Assembly: GCA_035651655.1 (NCBI GenBank)
Contig: DASRFG010000014.1
Location: forward strand, 62,001 to 126,000
Length of the DNA: 64,000 nucleotides
Direction: 5' to 3'
Source of the DNA: Terriglobales bacterium
GTDB taxonomy: Bacteria > Acidobacteriota > Terriglobia > Terriglobales > Acidobacteriaceae
Of this stretch, positions 26,883 to 34,834 are shown piece by piece. Below the pieces are notes generated by a model. The model was not told the DNA's origin and made no database searches. It saw nothing but the letters and a program-made list of their open reading frames with translations. A program made the position numbers and the translations under genes. Position 1 is the stretch's first letter; every line of letters starts with the position of its first letter.

Positions 26883-28700
26883 ATGGCCCATCCCCGTCCA
26901 ATCCTCCAGCGTTTTTCGAACCTCTGGATCGGGCTGGCGTTCTTGTTGCTGGGCTTGGTGAGTATTTGCAGTGCGCAACAGCCGAATATATTGCGTTCCG
27001 CGCAGCAGGCACTCGAGTCAGGTGACATTCCCGGAGCGATTCGTATGCTCGAGGACTACCGGGGCACCCATTCTCGCAATCCGGACGTTTACAACCTTCT
27101 TGGCATAGCTTATGGCCGCGGCGGGAATGGCGAAAAGTCGCTTGCCATGTTTCAGAAATATGCGCGTCTGCGGCCCGGCCGGCCCGAGGCATACAACAAT
27201 TTAGGCGCGGCTTACCTTCATCAAGGCGATGCCAAGCATGCCGAGGCTGCGTTTCGTCAAGCGCTTGCTCTTAACACGGCTGACGTGAATGCCCTCTACA
27301 ATTTGGGAGCACTACTCAATAGCGCCCACCGATATGCGGATTCTCGGGCTCTGCTTGGGCGGGCATACCGGCGTGACCATTCCGCGGCCATCACCTACGA
27401 GCTTGCTGTGGCAACCGCCGGAATCGGTGATCGCAAAGGCGCTCTGCGCCTTCTCAGCTCGGCCGCACTTCCAGCCGGAGAAGATGGAGTGCCGTGGTTA
27501 AGGCTGATGGGAACGCTCAGCTTCGATGAGGGTGATATTCCTGCCGCGTCCACAGTGCTGGAAAAGGCCGTCGCTCTCGTGCCCGATGACCGTCAGTCCC
27601 TGTACGCATTGGCGTTGGTACGCCTGAAACAAGGCCGAACTGATGATGCCGTCACATTGATGGACAAGAGCATGCAAGATCTAAGCCCAGATGTCCGCCA
27701 TGTGCGGGAGGGAACAGTGCTGGCGTCTTACCGTGCGTACACGCAGGCACTAGATGTTTTCCAGAAAGCCACGCTTGAAGACCCCGGCTCTTACGACGCT
27801 TTTTACAATCTGGCTGTTTTGCGGCTGGAGCAAACCAAAGACCTCGCTGCAAGCCTTCAAGCGGCGCAACGCGCCCTCGCTATCAAGGACACAGGTGAAG
27901 TCCATGATCTTTTGGGTGACATTTACGAGGCCAGGCGCGAATACAAAGACGCTCTTGCCCACTATCAGGAAGCTGTCCGCCTTACTCCCGCAAGCGACAA
28001 GTTTGCATTTGACCTCGGAGCTGAGCTTCTTCTCCATGAGAATTTCGCTCCCGCAGAAAGCGTCTTTCATGCTGCAGAGGCGCGGTTCCCCAAGTCAGCG
28101 AAAGTTTTGGTAGGGCTGGGAACATCTCAGTTCCTTGGTGGCAAGACGGCAGAGGCGGTCAATTCATTTCTTAAAGCAGTGGACCTGGATCCTACGTTCG
28201 AACCGGCATACATTTTTCTCGGCGAGGCGTTCAGTTTTTCAGGTGCTCGAGCCGGTGATGTCGCTGCGAAATTGGCCTATTTTGCTGGCAAGAGGCCTGA
28301 CAGCTTCAGCGTCCAGTATTATTACGGCTCCGCATTAGTGAAGCAGATGGATGACGATAAGAATACAACTCATGCGCAACGAGCAAAGACGGCGCTGGAT
28401 CGTGCCGCGGTTTTGCACCCAGGTGACGCGCGAGTCTATTACCAGATGGGAGAATTGTCCCGATTGGAAAAACGATTGCCTGATGCCGTGGCTCGCTATG
28501 AAAAGGCTATAGCGATGGACCCCAACTTTCCGGAGCCGCTATACAGAGCTGGGCAGGCATATGTCCGTCTTGGTCGCCAAAAAGAAGCCAAAGAAATGTT
28601 TGCCCGACACCGCGAAGTTCTCGCCAAGGCGCAAGCGAACCTGGAACATCGCACCTCAGAGATCCAAAGTTTCGTCCTCAAGATGAAAGGCGCGGAGTAG
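26883..28700 (+). CDS. Exported tetratricopeptide-repeat protein
   Basis: A 605-residue protein with an N-terminal hydrophobic signal (LWIGLAFLLLGLVSICSAQ), followed almost entirely by TPR units. Examples of the 34-residue pattern are RPEAYNNLGAAYLHQGDAKH, AFRQALALNTADVNALYNLG and PEPLYRAGQAYVRLGRQKE. TPR superhelices mediate protein binding, so it is probably a periplasmic or outer-membrane scaffold for the receptor or CRTAC1-type partners. A GGCGGA/TCCGCC hairpin (26859-26879) lies just before the start codon and could mask the ribosome site; its meaning is unclear. It is the third gene of the unit, 41 bases after the isomerase and 5 before the first EamA half-transporter. Confidence 0.85.
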   Translation: MAHPRPILQRFSNLWIGLAFLLLGLVSICSAQQPNILRSAQQALESGDIPGAIRMLEDYRGTHSRNPDVYNLLGIAYGRGGNGEKSLAMFQKYARLRPGRPEAYNNLGAAYLHQGDAKHAEAAFRQALALNTADVNALYNLGALLNSAHRYADSRALLGRAYRRDHSAAITYELAVATAGIGDRKGALRLLSSAALPAGEDGVPWLRLMGTLSFDEGDIPAASTVLEKAVALVPDDRQSLYALALVRLKQGRTDDAVTLMDKSMQDLSPDVRHVREGTVLASYRAYTQALDVFQKATLEDPGSYDAFYNLAVLRLEQTKDLAASLQAAQRALAIKDTGEVHDLLGDIYEARREYKDALAHYQEAVRLTPASDKFAFDLGAELLLHENFAPAESVFHAAEARFPKSAKVLVGLGTSQFLGGKTAEAVNSFLKAVDLDPTFEPAYIFLGEAFSFSGARAGDVAAKLAYFAGKRPDSFSVQYYYGSALVKQMDDDKNTTHAQRAKTALDRAAVLHPGDARVYYQMGELSRLEKRLPDAVARYEKAIAMDPNFPEPLYRAGQAYVRLGRQKEAKEMFARHREVLAKAQANLEHRTSEIQSFVLKMKGAE

Positions 28701-28705
28701 ATTCC

Positions 28706-29212
28706 ATGACGCTTGAAGGTGCAACTCAACCACTAGAACCCGGCCAGCGCCCAGTTAGTGCTGATTCGGGAATCATTATCAAAACGCTTTCGCATTTCAG
28801 GCAGAAGTGGTTTGTCTGCTCCTTTCTGGCGGTGCTGTTGTGGGGAGCATGGGCGTTGTGCTCAAAACTCGGCTCCAATTATTTATCAGCCAGTGCCATG
28901 CAGTTTTTCTTCGCGGTGGGCGCTGCTCCGGTCGCCATCGCACTCCTGATCAAGCGTCGCGGTCAAATGGAAAAAGATTCGCTTGGAATTTTCTATGGCG
29001 TGGCGAACGGTCTGCTTTCCAGTGTGGGAAATCTGGCATTGGTCGCTGCCTATCGCAGTGGCGGGAACACGGCGGTGATTACCACCGCGACGTCGCTGTA
29101 TCCGATGATTACAGTGCTGTTGGCGATCACCGTCCTGCGCGAGCGGCTAACCCGTAAACAGATATTGGGACTGGGCTTTGCGGTCGCGGCAATGGTGATC
29201 TTCTCTCTTTAG
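28706..29212 (+). CDS. EamA-family half-transporter A (single five-helix domain)
   Basis: A 168-residue membrane protein with a polar N-terminal tail of about 40 residues and then five helices (FVCSFLAVLLWGAWALCSKLG to GLGFAVAAMVIFSL). It has one EamA domain; most drug/metabolite transporters of this superfamily contain two in one chain. NTAVITTATSLYPMITVLLA matches the fourth-helix motif of the family. The next gene encodes the second half, so the functional unit is probably a heterodimer in the inner membrane. It starts 5 bases after the TPR gene. Substrate unknown; the sugar-related operon suggests a carbohydrate or its breakdown product. Confidence 0.85.
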   Translation: MTLEGATQPLEPGQRPVSADSGIIIKTLSHFRQKWFVCSFLAVLLWGAWALCSKLGSNYLSASAMQFFFAVGAAPVAIALLIKRRGQMEKDSLGIFYGVANGLLSSVGNLALVAAYRSGGNTAVITTATSLYPMITVLLAITVLRERLTRKQILGLGFAVAAMVIFSL

Positions 29213-29223
29213 ATGGAGTGCGT

Positions 29224-29640
29224 ATGCACGTAGCTCCGTGGTTCTGGTTCTCGGTGGCGGTGCTGCTTTCATGGGGCGTCGTAGGCCTGCTGCAAAAGCT
29301 GTCCACCAACCGTCTGTCTGGCGAATCGGCTACCATCTGGTTGATCGTCGGCTTCCTCCTGTTTCAACCCTTGATTTTTCCGGGAAAGGCGGCGCTCGAA
29401 GTTTCCTTTTATGCTGCCGTTCTCGGCGTGCTGGGTGGGCTACTGAATTCCCTGGGCGCGTGGGCGCTGCTGGAGGCGATGCATAGTGGCGGGAAAGCTT
29501 CGGTAGTAGCGCCTTTCACGGCAATGTATCCCATCGTAGTTGTCCTGGTCGCCCCCTTGCTGCTGCACGAAACAGTGACCTTACTGCAAGGCCTCGGTGT
29601 CCTCTGCGGGTTAGCGGCAGTGGCTCTCCTTTCATCATAA
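29224..29640 (+). CDS. EamA-family half-transporter B (single five-helix domain)
   Basis: A 138-residue protein of five helices (WFWFSVAVLLSWGVVGLLQ to LLQGLGVLCGLAAVALLSS). It aligns with half-transporter A: ASVVAPFTAMYPIVVVLVAPLLL corresponds to A's NTAVITTATSLYPMITVLLA, and HSGGKASV to RSGGNTAV. I start it at the ATG 29224 because GGAG lies 5 bases before it; a GTG at 29218 would overlap that ribosome site. It ends the plus-strand unit and converges on the third TonB receptor. A split, paired EamA transporter resembles the SMR/early DMT condition in which two short chains assemble antiparallel. Confidence 0.85.
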   Translation: MHVAPWFWFSVAVLLSWGVVGLLQKLSTNRLSGESATIWLIVGFLLFQPLIFPGKAALEVSFYAAVLGVLGGLLNSLGAWALLEAMHSGGKASVVAPFTAMYPIVVVLVAPLLLHETVTLLQGLGVLCGLAAVALLSS

Positions 29641-29671
29641 AAACCGCCACAGGGCCAAAGAGTAATCAACA

Positions 29672-32212
29672 CTAGAAACGGTATCTCACAGATAGCTGCA
29701 CTGTTCTCCCCGGCAGTGCCGTAGATGGAAGTCCGAAAAAGGGAGAACTCTGTACCCCGATGAAGTTGCTGAAATTGGCATGATTAATTGCATTGAAAAA
29801 GTCCGCGTTTAATTCACAATTGTCCGCATGTCCCTCGCGGCTCAGCGCTCGAGGAACGCGAAATAATTTTGTGAAGCGCAGATCAAGCTGCACAGTTCCG
29901 GTCCCTTGCCCTTGATTACGCGTAATTCCCCACGGGCGGTCATTTGCCACCGTGTCGCCGTTCGTATCGAAGCCGGTGGTGATGTCAAATGGAGCGCCAC
30001 TAGAAAGAGCAAGCACCGTTCCTACTCTTGTAGAGCCCGGCAAATTCACCACGCCGGTCAAGCTGAAACGATGCCGGCGATCAAAATCGGCACGGCCTCG
30101 TTCCGCCCGCAAATCGTAATTGTTTGCCGGCAGGCTGAAGATCCCGCTGGTGTCGTTAGTCGTGTGGGATAGATTGTATTGTGCCATCAGGTAAGCACGT
30201 CTTCCTACCCGCCCCCGAAAACTCACGCTCAGGCCTGCGCTTCGCATCATCGCGGTTGATTCGATCTGGTCCAGGTTAAGAAAATTCGCCATCGGGCGCA
30301 CGCCGGTTTGGGGCAGCGGTGCGTTAATGTCGAGTGTTCTGAAGAGATGGACTCCGCGAAGAAAGTGGCCTTCTACGGTCAGCACCATTTGTTTTCCCAG
30401 TTGGCGCTCAATCCCGAGGCTGCTCTGTAAGACGTAAGGCGCCGTCAAATCGGGCGCCAGTCGGAAGATACTGGGCGGAGCGGTACCAGAGACCGGCAAA
30501 CCATGGAAAGAGGGATTCGGGATCACCAACTGGCTTTGTCGAAGACCTTCGAAAAGCGCTGTGCGCCAGACAGCTATTTGCGGTAGGTACTCGTAAAAAA
30601 TTCCTGCTCCGGCGCGGAAAACTGTCTTCTGATCGCCCGGAGCGTATGCGACGGAAATACGTGGCGCAAACTCACTTCGGCGATCGAGGTTCGATTGCCA
30701 GTCATAACGCAGGCCGAGAGCCACGTTGAGGTTGGGCCGCAGCTTAATCTCATCCTGCAAAAATCCGCTGACTATCTGTACGCGGAAGGAAAGCTGCGGC
30801 TCGCCCTGATTAATGATGAAAACATAAGGTAGTCCCTGAGCAAAATGGTTCAGGTCTGCAAACTGAAAGGTCCCCCCAAAATTTGACCAGTCGCTGCCAT
30901 GCACCATCCGCGTCCAGTCGGTTGCACCGAAGCGAAATGTGTGACGGCCGTGACTGTAAGCCGCAACATCCTCGACTTGCAGGATATTTTCATGGGCAAG
31001 AGTCGCCGTCTGCGCAGACCCTCCGATAAATGCGCCGTTCACAACAATTTTTGCCGCATCCGGTGGAGACCCGCTTTGATCCATTTCCTTGCGTGCCATG
31101 AATCGAACCGTGTTCAAGAAATTCGGTGACAACGCCTGCTGATACGTGGCTTGAATACGATTTGAGCGCAATCGTGTAGCGATGCCTTGCGACGGAAGAC
31201 TGAGCCCGCCGATCCCGTGATTCATTTCATGTTTGTCGTTGAAGCCATACAAGAACGACAAAGTGCGGCCTGGATTAGAGTAAAAATCAACTCGTCCCAA
31301 TAGAGTTGTCCATTTTTGGCTTGTCGGTACGTTTGCCACAATTGGACCGGCGAGCGTGCGGGCATTTACCACCGCGGTCTCCTGATCTCCGAAATGCTGG
31401 CCGGAAACGAAAAACGAAGAGTGCCTCACAGCGAAAGGCCCGCTGAAGCTGGCTTCCCACAGACGCCGGTTCAGATCAGGCTTGATTCGGGCCAATGCGT
31501 TTCGGGAGTCAAATATTGAATTTCGCCCAAACAGGGCAAGATTCCCGTGAAACAGCTTCTGTGAGCCCGTCTTGGTTGTGATCTCAACCCGGGCCGTGCC
31601 CGGACGGCGGTATTCGGCCGAATAGGGATTCCTGTCAATGATCATGCGCTTGATTGCGTATGCCGGAACGTCGTCCAGTTGATCTGCCTCCAGACCGTCT
31701 ACAACGATCGAGGGTCCAGCCGTGGCTGTTGCGGCCGGTACGATGAAGTTGTTCAGCAGCGGCAGCAGGTTCTGACTGTCGGTCGGAAGCGCGCGCAGAA
31801 AATTATCGTTTACCGTCACCGCACTTGCGTTGCCTTCGGGTGAGACACGATCAATTGCACTGCTGGATACTGTGATTTGCTCTCCCGTCGTAATTCGCGC
31901 GGTGATTTTCAGTTCGACGGAAGTGTTACGGACGATCACAGCCAGATCTGGACTCTGAAGGCCTTCGCCTGTGGCTTTGATTGAATAGGGCCCCGCTTCC
32001 ACATTTCTAAATAAAAAACGCCCTTCCTCGTCTGTAAGGGTATGAAGCGATCGTTGTGTCATCCTGCTTGTCAGGGTCACCTTCGAGGAGGGAATCACAG
32101 CCCCGCTTTGGTCCTCTACAGTTCCCGCGACCTCAGCAATATTTTGTGCTGGACACACGCAAGCCGTGGTCGAGATAAGGACCAGAGCGATGTAACGGCC
32201 AATCTGGTTCAT
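29672..32212 (-). CDS. TonB-dependent receptor-like protein with carboxypeptidase-regulatory-like domain (3)
   Basis: An 846-residue outer-membrane protein, about 200-260 residues shorter than the other two receptors here. It has a signal peptide (IALVLISTTACVCPAQ), the regulatory-like beta-sandwich (GTVEDQSGAVIPSSKVTLTS), a plug-like region (RALPTDSQNLLPLLNNFIV) and a barrel ending RYRF. The plug lacks the LPxNGR motif of the other two. AAAGGA precedes the ATG. It follows the small acidic-peptide gene on the same strand, but a terminator-like hairpin lies between, so it probably has its own promoter; no clear one is visible in 32213-32284. Ligand unknown. Confidence 0.88.
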   Translation of the reverse strand: MNQIGRYIALVLISTTACVCPAQNIAEVAGTVEDQSGAVIPSSKVTLTSRMTQRSLHTLTDEEGRFLFRNVEAGPYSIKATGEGLQSPDLAVIVRNTSVELKITARITTGEQITVSSSAIDRVSPEGNASAVTVNDNFLRALPTDSQNLLPLLNNFIVPAATATAGPSIVVDGLEADQLDDVPAYAIKRMIIDRNPYSAEYRRPGTARVEITTKTGSQKLFHGNLALFGRNSIFDSRNALARIKPDLNRRLWEASFSGPFAVRHSSFFVSGQHFGDQETAVVNARTLAGPIVANVPTSQKWTTLLGRVDFYSNPGRTLSFLYGFNDKHEMNHGIGGLSLPSQGIATRLRSNRIQATYQQALSPNFLNTVRFMARKEMDQSGSPPDAAKIVVNGAFIGGSAQTATLAHENILQVEDVAAYSHGRHTFRFGATDWTRMVHGSDWSNFGGTFQFADLNHFAQGLPYVFIINQGEPQLSFRVQIVSGFLQDEIKLRPNLNVALGLRYDWQSNLDRRSEFAPRISVAYAPGDQKTVFRAGAGIFYEYLPQIAVWRTALFEGLRQSQLVIPNPSFHGLPVSGTAPPSIFRLAPDLTAPYVLQSSLGIERQLGKQMVLTVEGHFLRGVHLFRTLDINAPLPQTGVRPMANFLNLDQIESTAMMRSAGLSVSFRGRVGRRAYLMAQYNLSHTTNDTSGIFSLPANNYDLRAERGRADFDRRHRFSLTGVVNLPGSTRVGTVLALSSGAPFDITTGFDTNGDTVANDRPWGITRNQGQGTGTVQLDLRFTKLFRVPRALSREGHADNCELNADFFNAINHANFSNFIGVQSSPFFGLPSTALPGRTVQLSVRYRF

Positions 32213-32284
32213 TGTTTTCCTTTCTCATCCGCTCCTGGGTAGAGTTAACCGCGAGCGGCGAAGGAACTTCCGAACAAACAACGC

Positions 32285-32341
32285 GAAAGAAAATCGAGTG
32301 CCGCCCGTTCAGCCCGACTCGGCCAAGGGGACGGCACTCGA
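32285..32341 (-). terminator. Rho-independent terminator after the small acidic-peptide gene
   Basis: Read on the minus strand, the arm TCGAGTGCCG (from 32341) pairs with CGGCACTCGA (to 32294), ten perfect base pairs around a loop of about 28 bases. The stem is followed directly by TTTTCTTTC (32293-32285). The position, 44 bases after the stop codon at 32385, fits termination of that short transcript before the TonB receptor. Confidence 0.65.
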
Positions 32342-32384
32342 CTTGTCCTAAGTTACGGGACGTGAGAGTGGATGACGCGAAGGT

Positions 32385-32603
32385 CTAACCTTCGACGTTG
32401 CCGTCGCCATCGGGCCCCTGCTCCACGGTGTCAGGATCAACACCGGGCGTGTCGGAGCTGCCACCCTCATCGTCGGCTACCTGGACAATGGATGAAGTAG
32501 TTCCAGCGTGTGAGGACAGTTGATGCAGCGGCTTCTTCCATGCTCCGGAAAAGAGCGTTACCGCGAACAACAAGCCCAAAGTAAGTAGTGGTAGTCTCAA
32601 CAT
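32385..32603 (-). CDS. Small secreted acidic peptide (72 residues), predicted BlaI-controlled
   Basis: The chain opens with a hydrophobic signal or anchor (LRLPLLTLGLLFAVTLFSG), has a short basic stretch (WKKPLHQ), and ends with an Asp/Glu/Gly-rich tail (ADDEGGSSDTPGVDPD, then GPDGDGNVEG). The ATG has a perfect AGGAGG 7 bases ahead, the strongest ribosome site I found in the window, so it is a real, well-expressed gene. Two TCTTA-N6-TAAGA palindromes lie 44 and 114 bases upstream, matching the one at the blaI promoter, and a terminator follows it. No homologue is recognised. The acidic tail could bind calcium or another cation, or act as a signal to the BlaR1-type sensor; both are speculation. 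Confidence 0.7.
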   Translation of the reverse strand: MLRLPLLTLGLLFAVTLFSGAWKKPLHQLSSHAGTTSSIVQVADDEGGSSDTPGVDPDTVEQGPDGDGNVEG

Positions 32604-32645
32604 TGTTAAACCTCCTGTGTTTGAAATAGCTGCTGTATGGTTGAA

Positions 32646-32663
32646 GTCTTAATTGATTAAGAC
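32646..32663. promoter_or_regulatory. BlaI-type operator O1 and -35 box upstream of the acidic-peptide gene
   Basis: GTCTTAATTGATTAAGAC is a perfect inverted repeat of two 8-base arms about a TG centre. Its core TCTTA-N6-TAAGA is shared with the sites at 32717 and 34819. On the minus strand a perfect -35 TTGACA (32673-32668) stands 5 bases upstream, so a bound repressor would cover the spacer and -10 region of the 32603 gene's promoter. Confidence 0.65.
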
Positions 32664-32716
32664 GAAGTGTCAAGAAGAAACCAGAGTACCCAGTAATTTT
32701 GTGGCCCTGCATTTGC

Positions 32717-32732
32717 TCTTAATTGGCTAAGA
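32717..32732. promoter_or_regulatory. BlaI-type operator O2, 70 bases upstream of O1
   Basis: TCTTAATTGGCTAAGA keeps both TCTTA and TAAGA half-sites exactly, with the same 6-base spacing as the other two copies. The O1-O2 centre distance is 70 bases, close to seven helical turns less a fraction, so dimers bound to both could lie on nearly the same face. A further CTAAG half-site follows at 32733-32737. Confidence 0.6.
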
Positions 32733-32870
32733 CTAAGAATCGACACAACTTGGTTTGTTGCACGTAAGCAGAATGCCGTAGGGAGGCTGCGCCCGAAAGG
32801 TTCGGCGAGTCCAGTTGTTCAACTTAGATTGGCGAATTTCGAGAAAAAGTCTGGGAGATAGGCGGTTGCG

Positions 32871-34352
32871 TTATTTTCCGTCTTTGGTTTCCGGTCCTTC
32901 GCCGGAGCCTGGACCGGCGCCACTCTGGGCCAACCCAATTCCGGTTATGACGGCCCGGATTGCGACGCTTTCCCAACTCGGCGCAGTTGCAGCACGGGGC
33001 AGCGAACTCGGAGACTCGTCCCATCCACCATGCCGGTTGGTGCCTTCCGAAGTTGTATCCGCCGCGGCGTGTGTAGCGCTTTCTTCGCTATCCTCAACCC
33101 GCCGCTCCCCACTCGCTGAGAGAGAATCCTCGGGAGGGGCAGGCAAATAATGTGTGGAGGGCCACTTTAAATCGCTTGTGTTAAGTGATGGTGACCCTTT
33201 TATGGCCATTCCTATTGACGGAGCTGTCGCTGACGAATGTGCGATGTGCCGGATCTTGCCGCGATGTGCAACACTCGACGCTCGCAGTCGTGTCGTGGAA
33301 TTCTTTGGCCTGCTTTCCCCTCCCATGGGCCAGCCGAGACTGATACCGATACTGGGCAGCATCCATAGACCACAGGCGAACACCGACAGCGTACACATCG
33401 CGGTTATAGCCGATCGCATCCTTGAATACCTTACCGGTTCGTGTAACAGCGCCCGCACTCGAGTTGCAATCAAGGAAGCTGAAGAAGCGAAATCAATCGC
33501 CTTGGCGTCCTGGCTACCCAGAAACCACCAGCGAGCCAACTTGGCCAGGCAATCGGCGTAATCAAGACGGCGCTCTTTCCGCGCCTCCACTACCCCCTGG
33601 TCACACAGGAGCTCTCGTTCCCAGCAAAGACGGCGGTACGCAATCCAAACCGCGGGGTTAAAGAACATGATCTGACAGCTCAGAGAAGCAAGTCTGTCCC
33701 ACAAATAGTCCCGCCTGCGAACGTGAATGAGTTCGTGCCGCAAAATGTCCGACAGCTCGTCAACTGCAATTTGGGGAAGGAGTTCTTCCGGAAGCAGCAC
33801 TCGCGGCCTCCACCAGCCCGCCGTTGCGGGAGACCGCAGGCCAGGAAGGATTCCTAAAGCGCAAGATTTGACGCCGGCCTCGGCGCTCATCCGCTGAAAC
33901 ACGGCCTCCACATCGGGCGATGCCGGGCGGGCGCGGGCAATAAGGCGCTTCAGTCGAACCGATCGCGCACCGGTTTGCAACAACAACCCTGCGACTACCA
34001 GGAAGTAAACCCGAGTCAACCAGAAAGCAATGGAGTTAAGAAGAGGCGCAGAAAAGGGCGGAATCTCCCACGACTGCTGCATGGGGGTGTCGGCTGGGAG
34101 CATGGCAGAGCTTGCGTGGAGAGGGAACACGCTGTCAGTTAGAGCCGTAATAGTGGCTAAAACACGCAGGTGGAAAAGAGGCTCGAGCCATAAGAGAACC
34201 GTCACTCCGAGGAATGCCGCCCACAGCCGGAACCGGAGATGCGCGCTTGAAGAGAACCAGCACAACGTGCGTACCAGCACATATAAGCCAAGCACCTGCA
34301 GGAGATACGTCAGGCTGGCGCTGCCTGACCACACGGTGAAGTGGGTATGCAT
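32871..34352 (-). CDS. BlaR1-like M56 membrane metalloprotease
   Basis: A 493-residue sensor-protease. Helices at about 10-30, 45-65 and 105-130 precede a cytoplasmic zinc protease domain with HELIHVRRRDYLWD (HExxH near residue 206) and a downstream WERELLCDQGV carrying the third ligand Glu. A last helix (AITAMCTLSVFACGLWMLP) follows. The C-terminal 150 residues are Ser/Thr/Ala-rich and low in complexity. There is no penicillin-binding sensor domain with SxxK/KTG motifs, so beta-lactam is not the obvious signal. In the family the protease cleaves the BlaI repressor. The gene follows blaI by 67 bases and is probably co-transcribed from the operator-controlled promoter at 34826-34854. Confidence 0.85.
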   Translation of the reverse strand: MHTHFTVWSGSASLTYLLQVLGLYVLVRTLCWFSSSAHLRFRLWAAFLGVTVLLWLEPLFHLRVLATITALTDSVFPLHASSAMLPADTPMQQSWEIPPFSAPLLNSIAFWLTRVYFLVVAGLLLQTGARSVRLKRLIARARPASPDVEAVFQRMSAEAGVKSCALGILPGLRSPATAGWWRPRVLLPEELLPQIAVDELSDILRHELIHVRRRDYLWDRLASLSCQIMFFNPAVWIAYRRLCWERELLCDQGVVEARKERRLDYADCLAKLARWWFLGSQDAKAIDFASSASLIATRVRALLHEPVRYSRMRSAITAMCTLSVFACGLWMLPSIGISLGWPMGGESRPKNSTTRLRASSVAHRGKIRHIAHSSATAPSIGMAIKGSPSLNTSDLKWPSTHYLPAPPEDSLSASGERRVEDSEESATHAAADTTSEGTNRHGGWDESPSSLPRAATAPSWESVAIRAVITGIGLAQSGAGPGSGEGPETKDGK

Positions 34353-34419
34353 AAGACCTCGCTTCCGCTTTCAGCTCTGCTCTGAGGTATCGCCCAGCCA
34401 CTCACTGGGCACTCCACCT

Positions 34420-34818
34420 CTACGTCCTACCTCTGCGTCGCCTCCGGATCAATTGTTCCAGCTCCTCCAATTCCGCGGGCCTGATGTGCTCTTCCTCCAG
34501 AAGGTTCACCACCAGTTCGGCCCCCGAGCCGCCAAAGAAACGACCCAGTAAATTCCTCACCGAGACCCGAGTGATTTGTTCCCGGCTCACTCGCGCGCGG
34601 AATAAAAATGCCCTGCCCTGGGGCCTGTGGTTCACCAGTTTCTTTTGCTCCATGATGCGCAAAAGAGTCTGGGTCGTCTTGTAATTGGGCGGGGGTTTTT
34701 CCCCAGAGGCATCAAGCACGTCCTCAATTGTGCCTTCCCCAATACGCCAAAGAATTTCTAAGAGCTTAAGCTCGCCTGCTGTAGGGAGCGCTACTCGGGC
34801 TACCGACGATCTGGCCAC
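34420..34818 (-). CDS. BlaI/MecI/CopY-family transcriptional repressor
   Basis: A 132-residue winged-helix repressor. The HTH region reads LPTAGELKLLEILWRIGEGT through NYKTTQTLLRIMEQKKLV, and the dimerisation tail FFGGSGAELVVNLLEEE resembles BlaI/MecI; the family's Asn-Phe cleavage site corresponds to Asn-Leu here. I start it at GTG 34818, where the family's length is met. A -35/-10 pair places the transcription start at or within a base or two of this GTG, so the mRNA is probably leaderless. A GTG at 34875 would add 19 residues and put the operator and promoter inside the gene. It likely represses itself and the 32603 peptide gene. Confidence 0.85.
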   Translation of the reverse strand: MARSSVARVALPTAGELKLLEILWRIGEGTIEDVLDASGEKPPPNYKTTQTLLRIMEQKKLVNHRPQGRAFLFRARVSREQITRVSVRNLLGRFFGGSGAELVVNLLEEEHIRPAELEELEQLIRRRRRGRT

Positions 34819-34834
34819 TCTTAGGATACTAAGA
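34819..34834. promoter_or_regulatory. BlaI-type operator O3, overlapping the -10 of the blaI promoter
   Basis: TCTTAGGATACTAAGA is an inverted repeat with perfect 6-base arms and a 4-base centre, sharing TCTTA-N6-TAAGA with O1 and O2. It covers the -10 hexamer and ends exactly where the GTG start codon begins, the expected placement for autorepression. Confidence 0.7.

Noticed and set aside
32871-34818. Beta-lactam resistance system
   Set aside because: BlaI and BlaR1 are present, but there is no beta-lactamase or penicillin-binding gene nearby and BlaR1 lacks the sensor domain.
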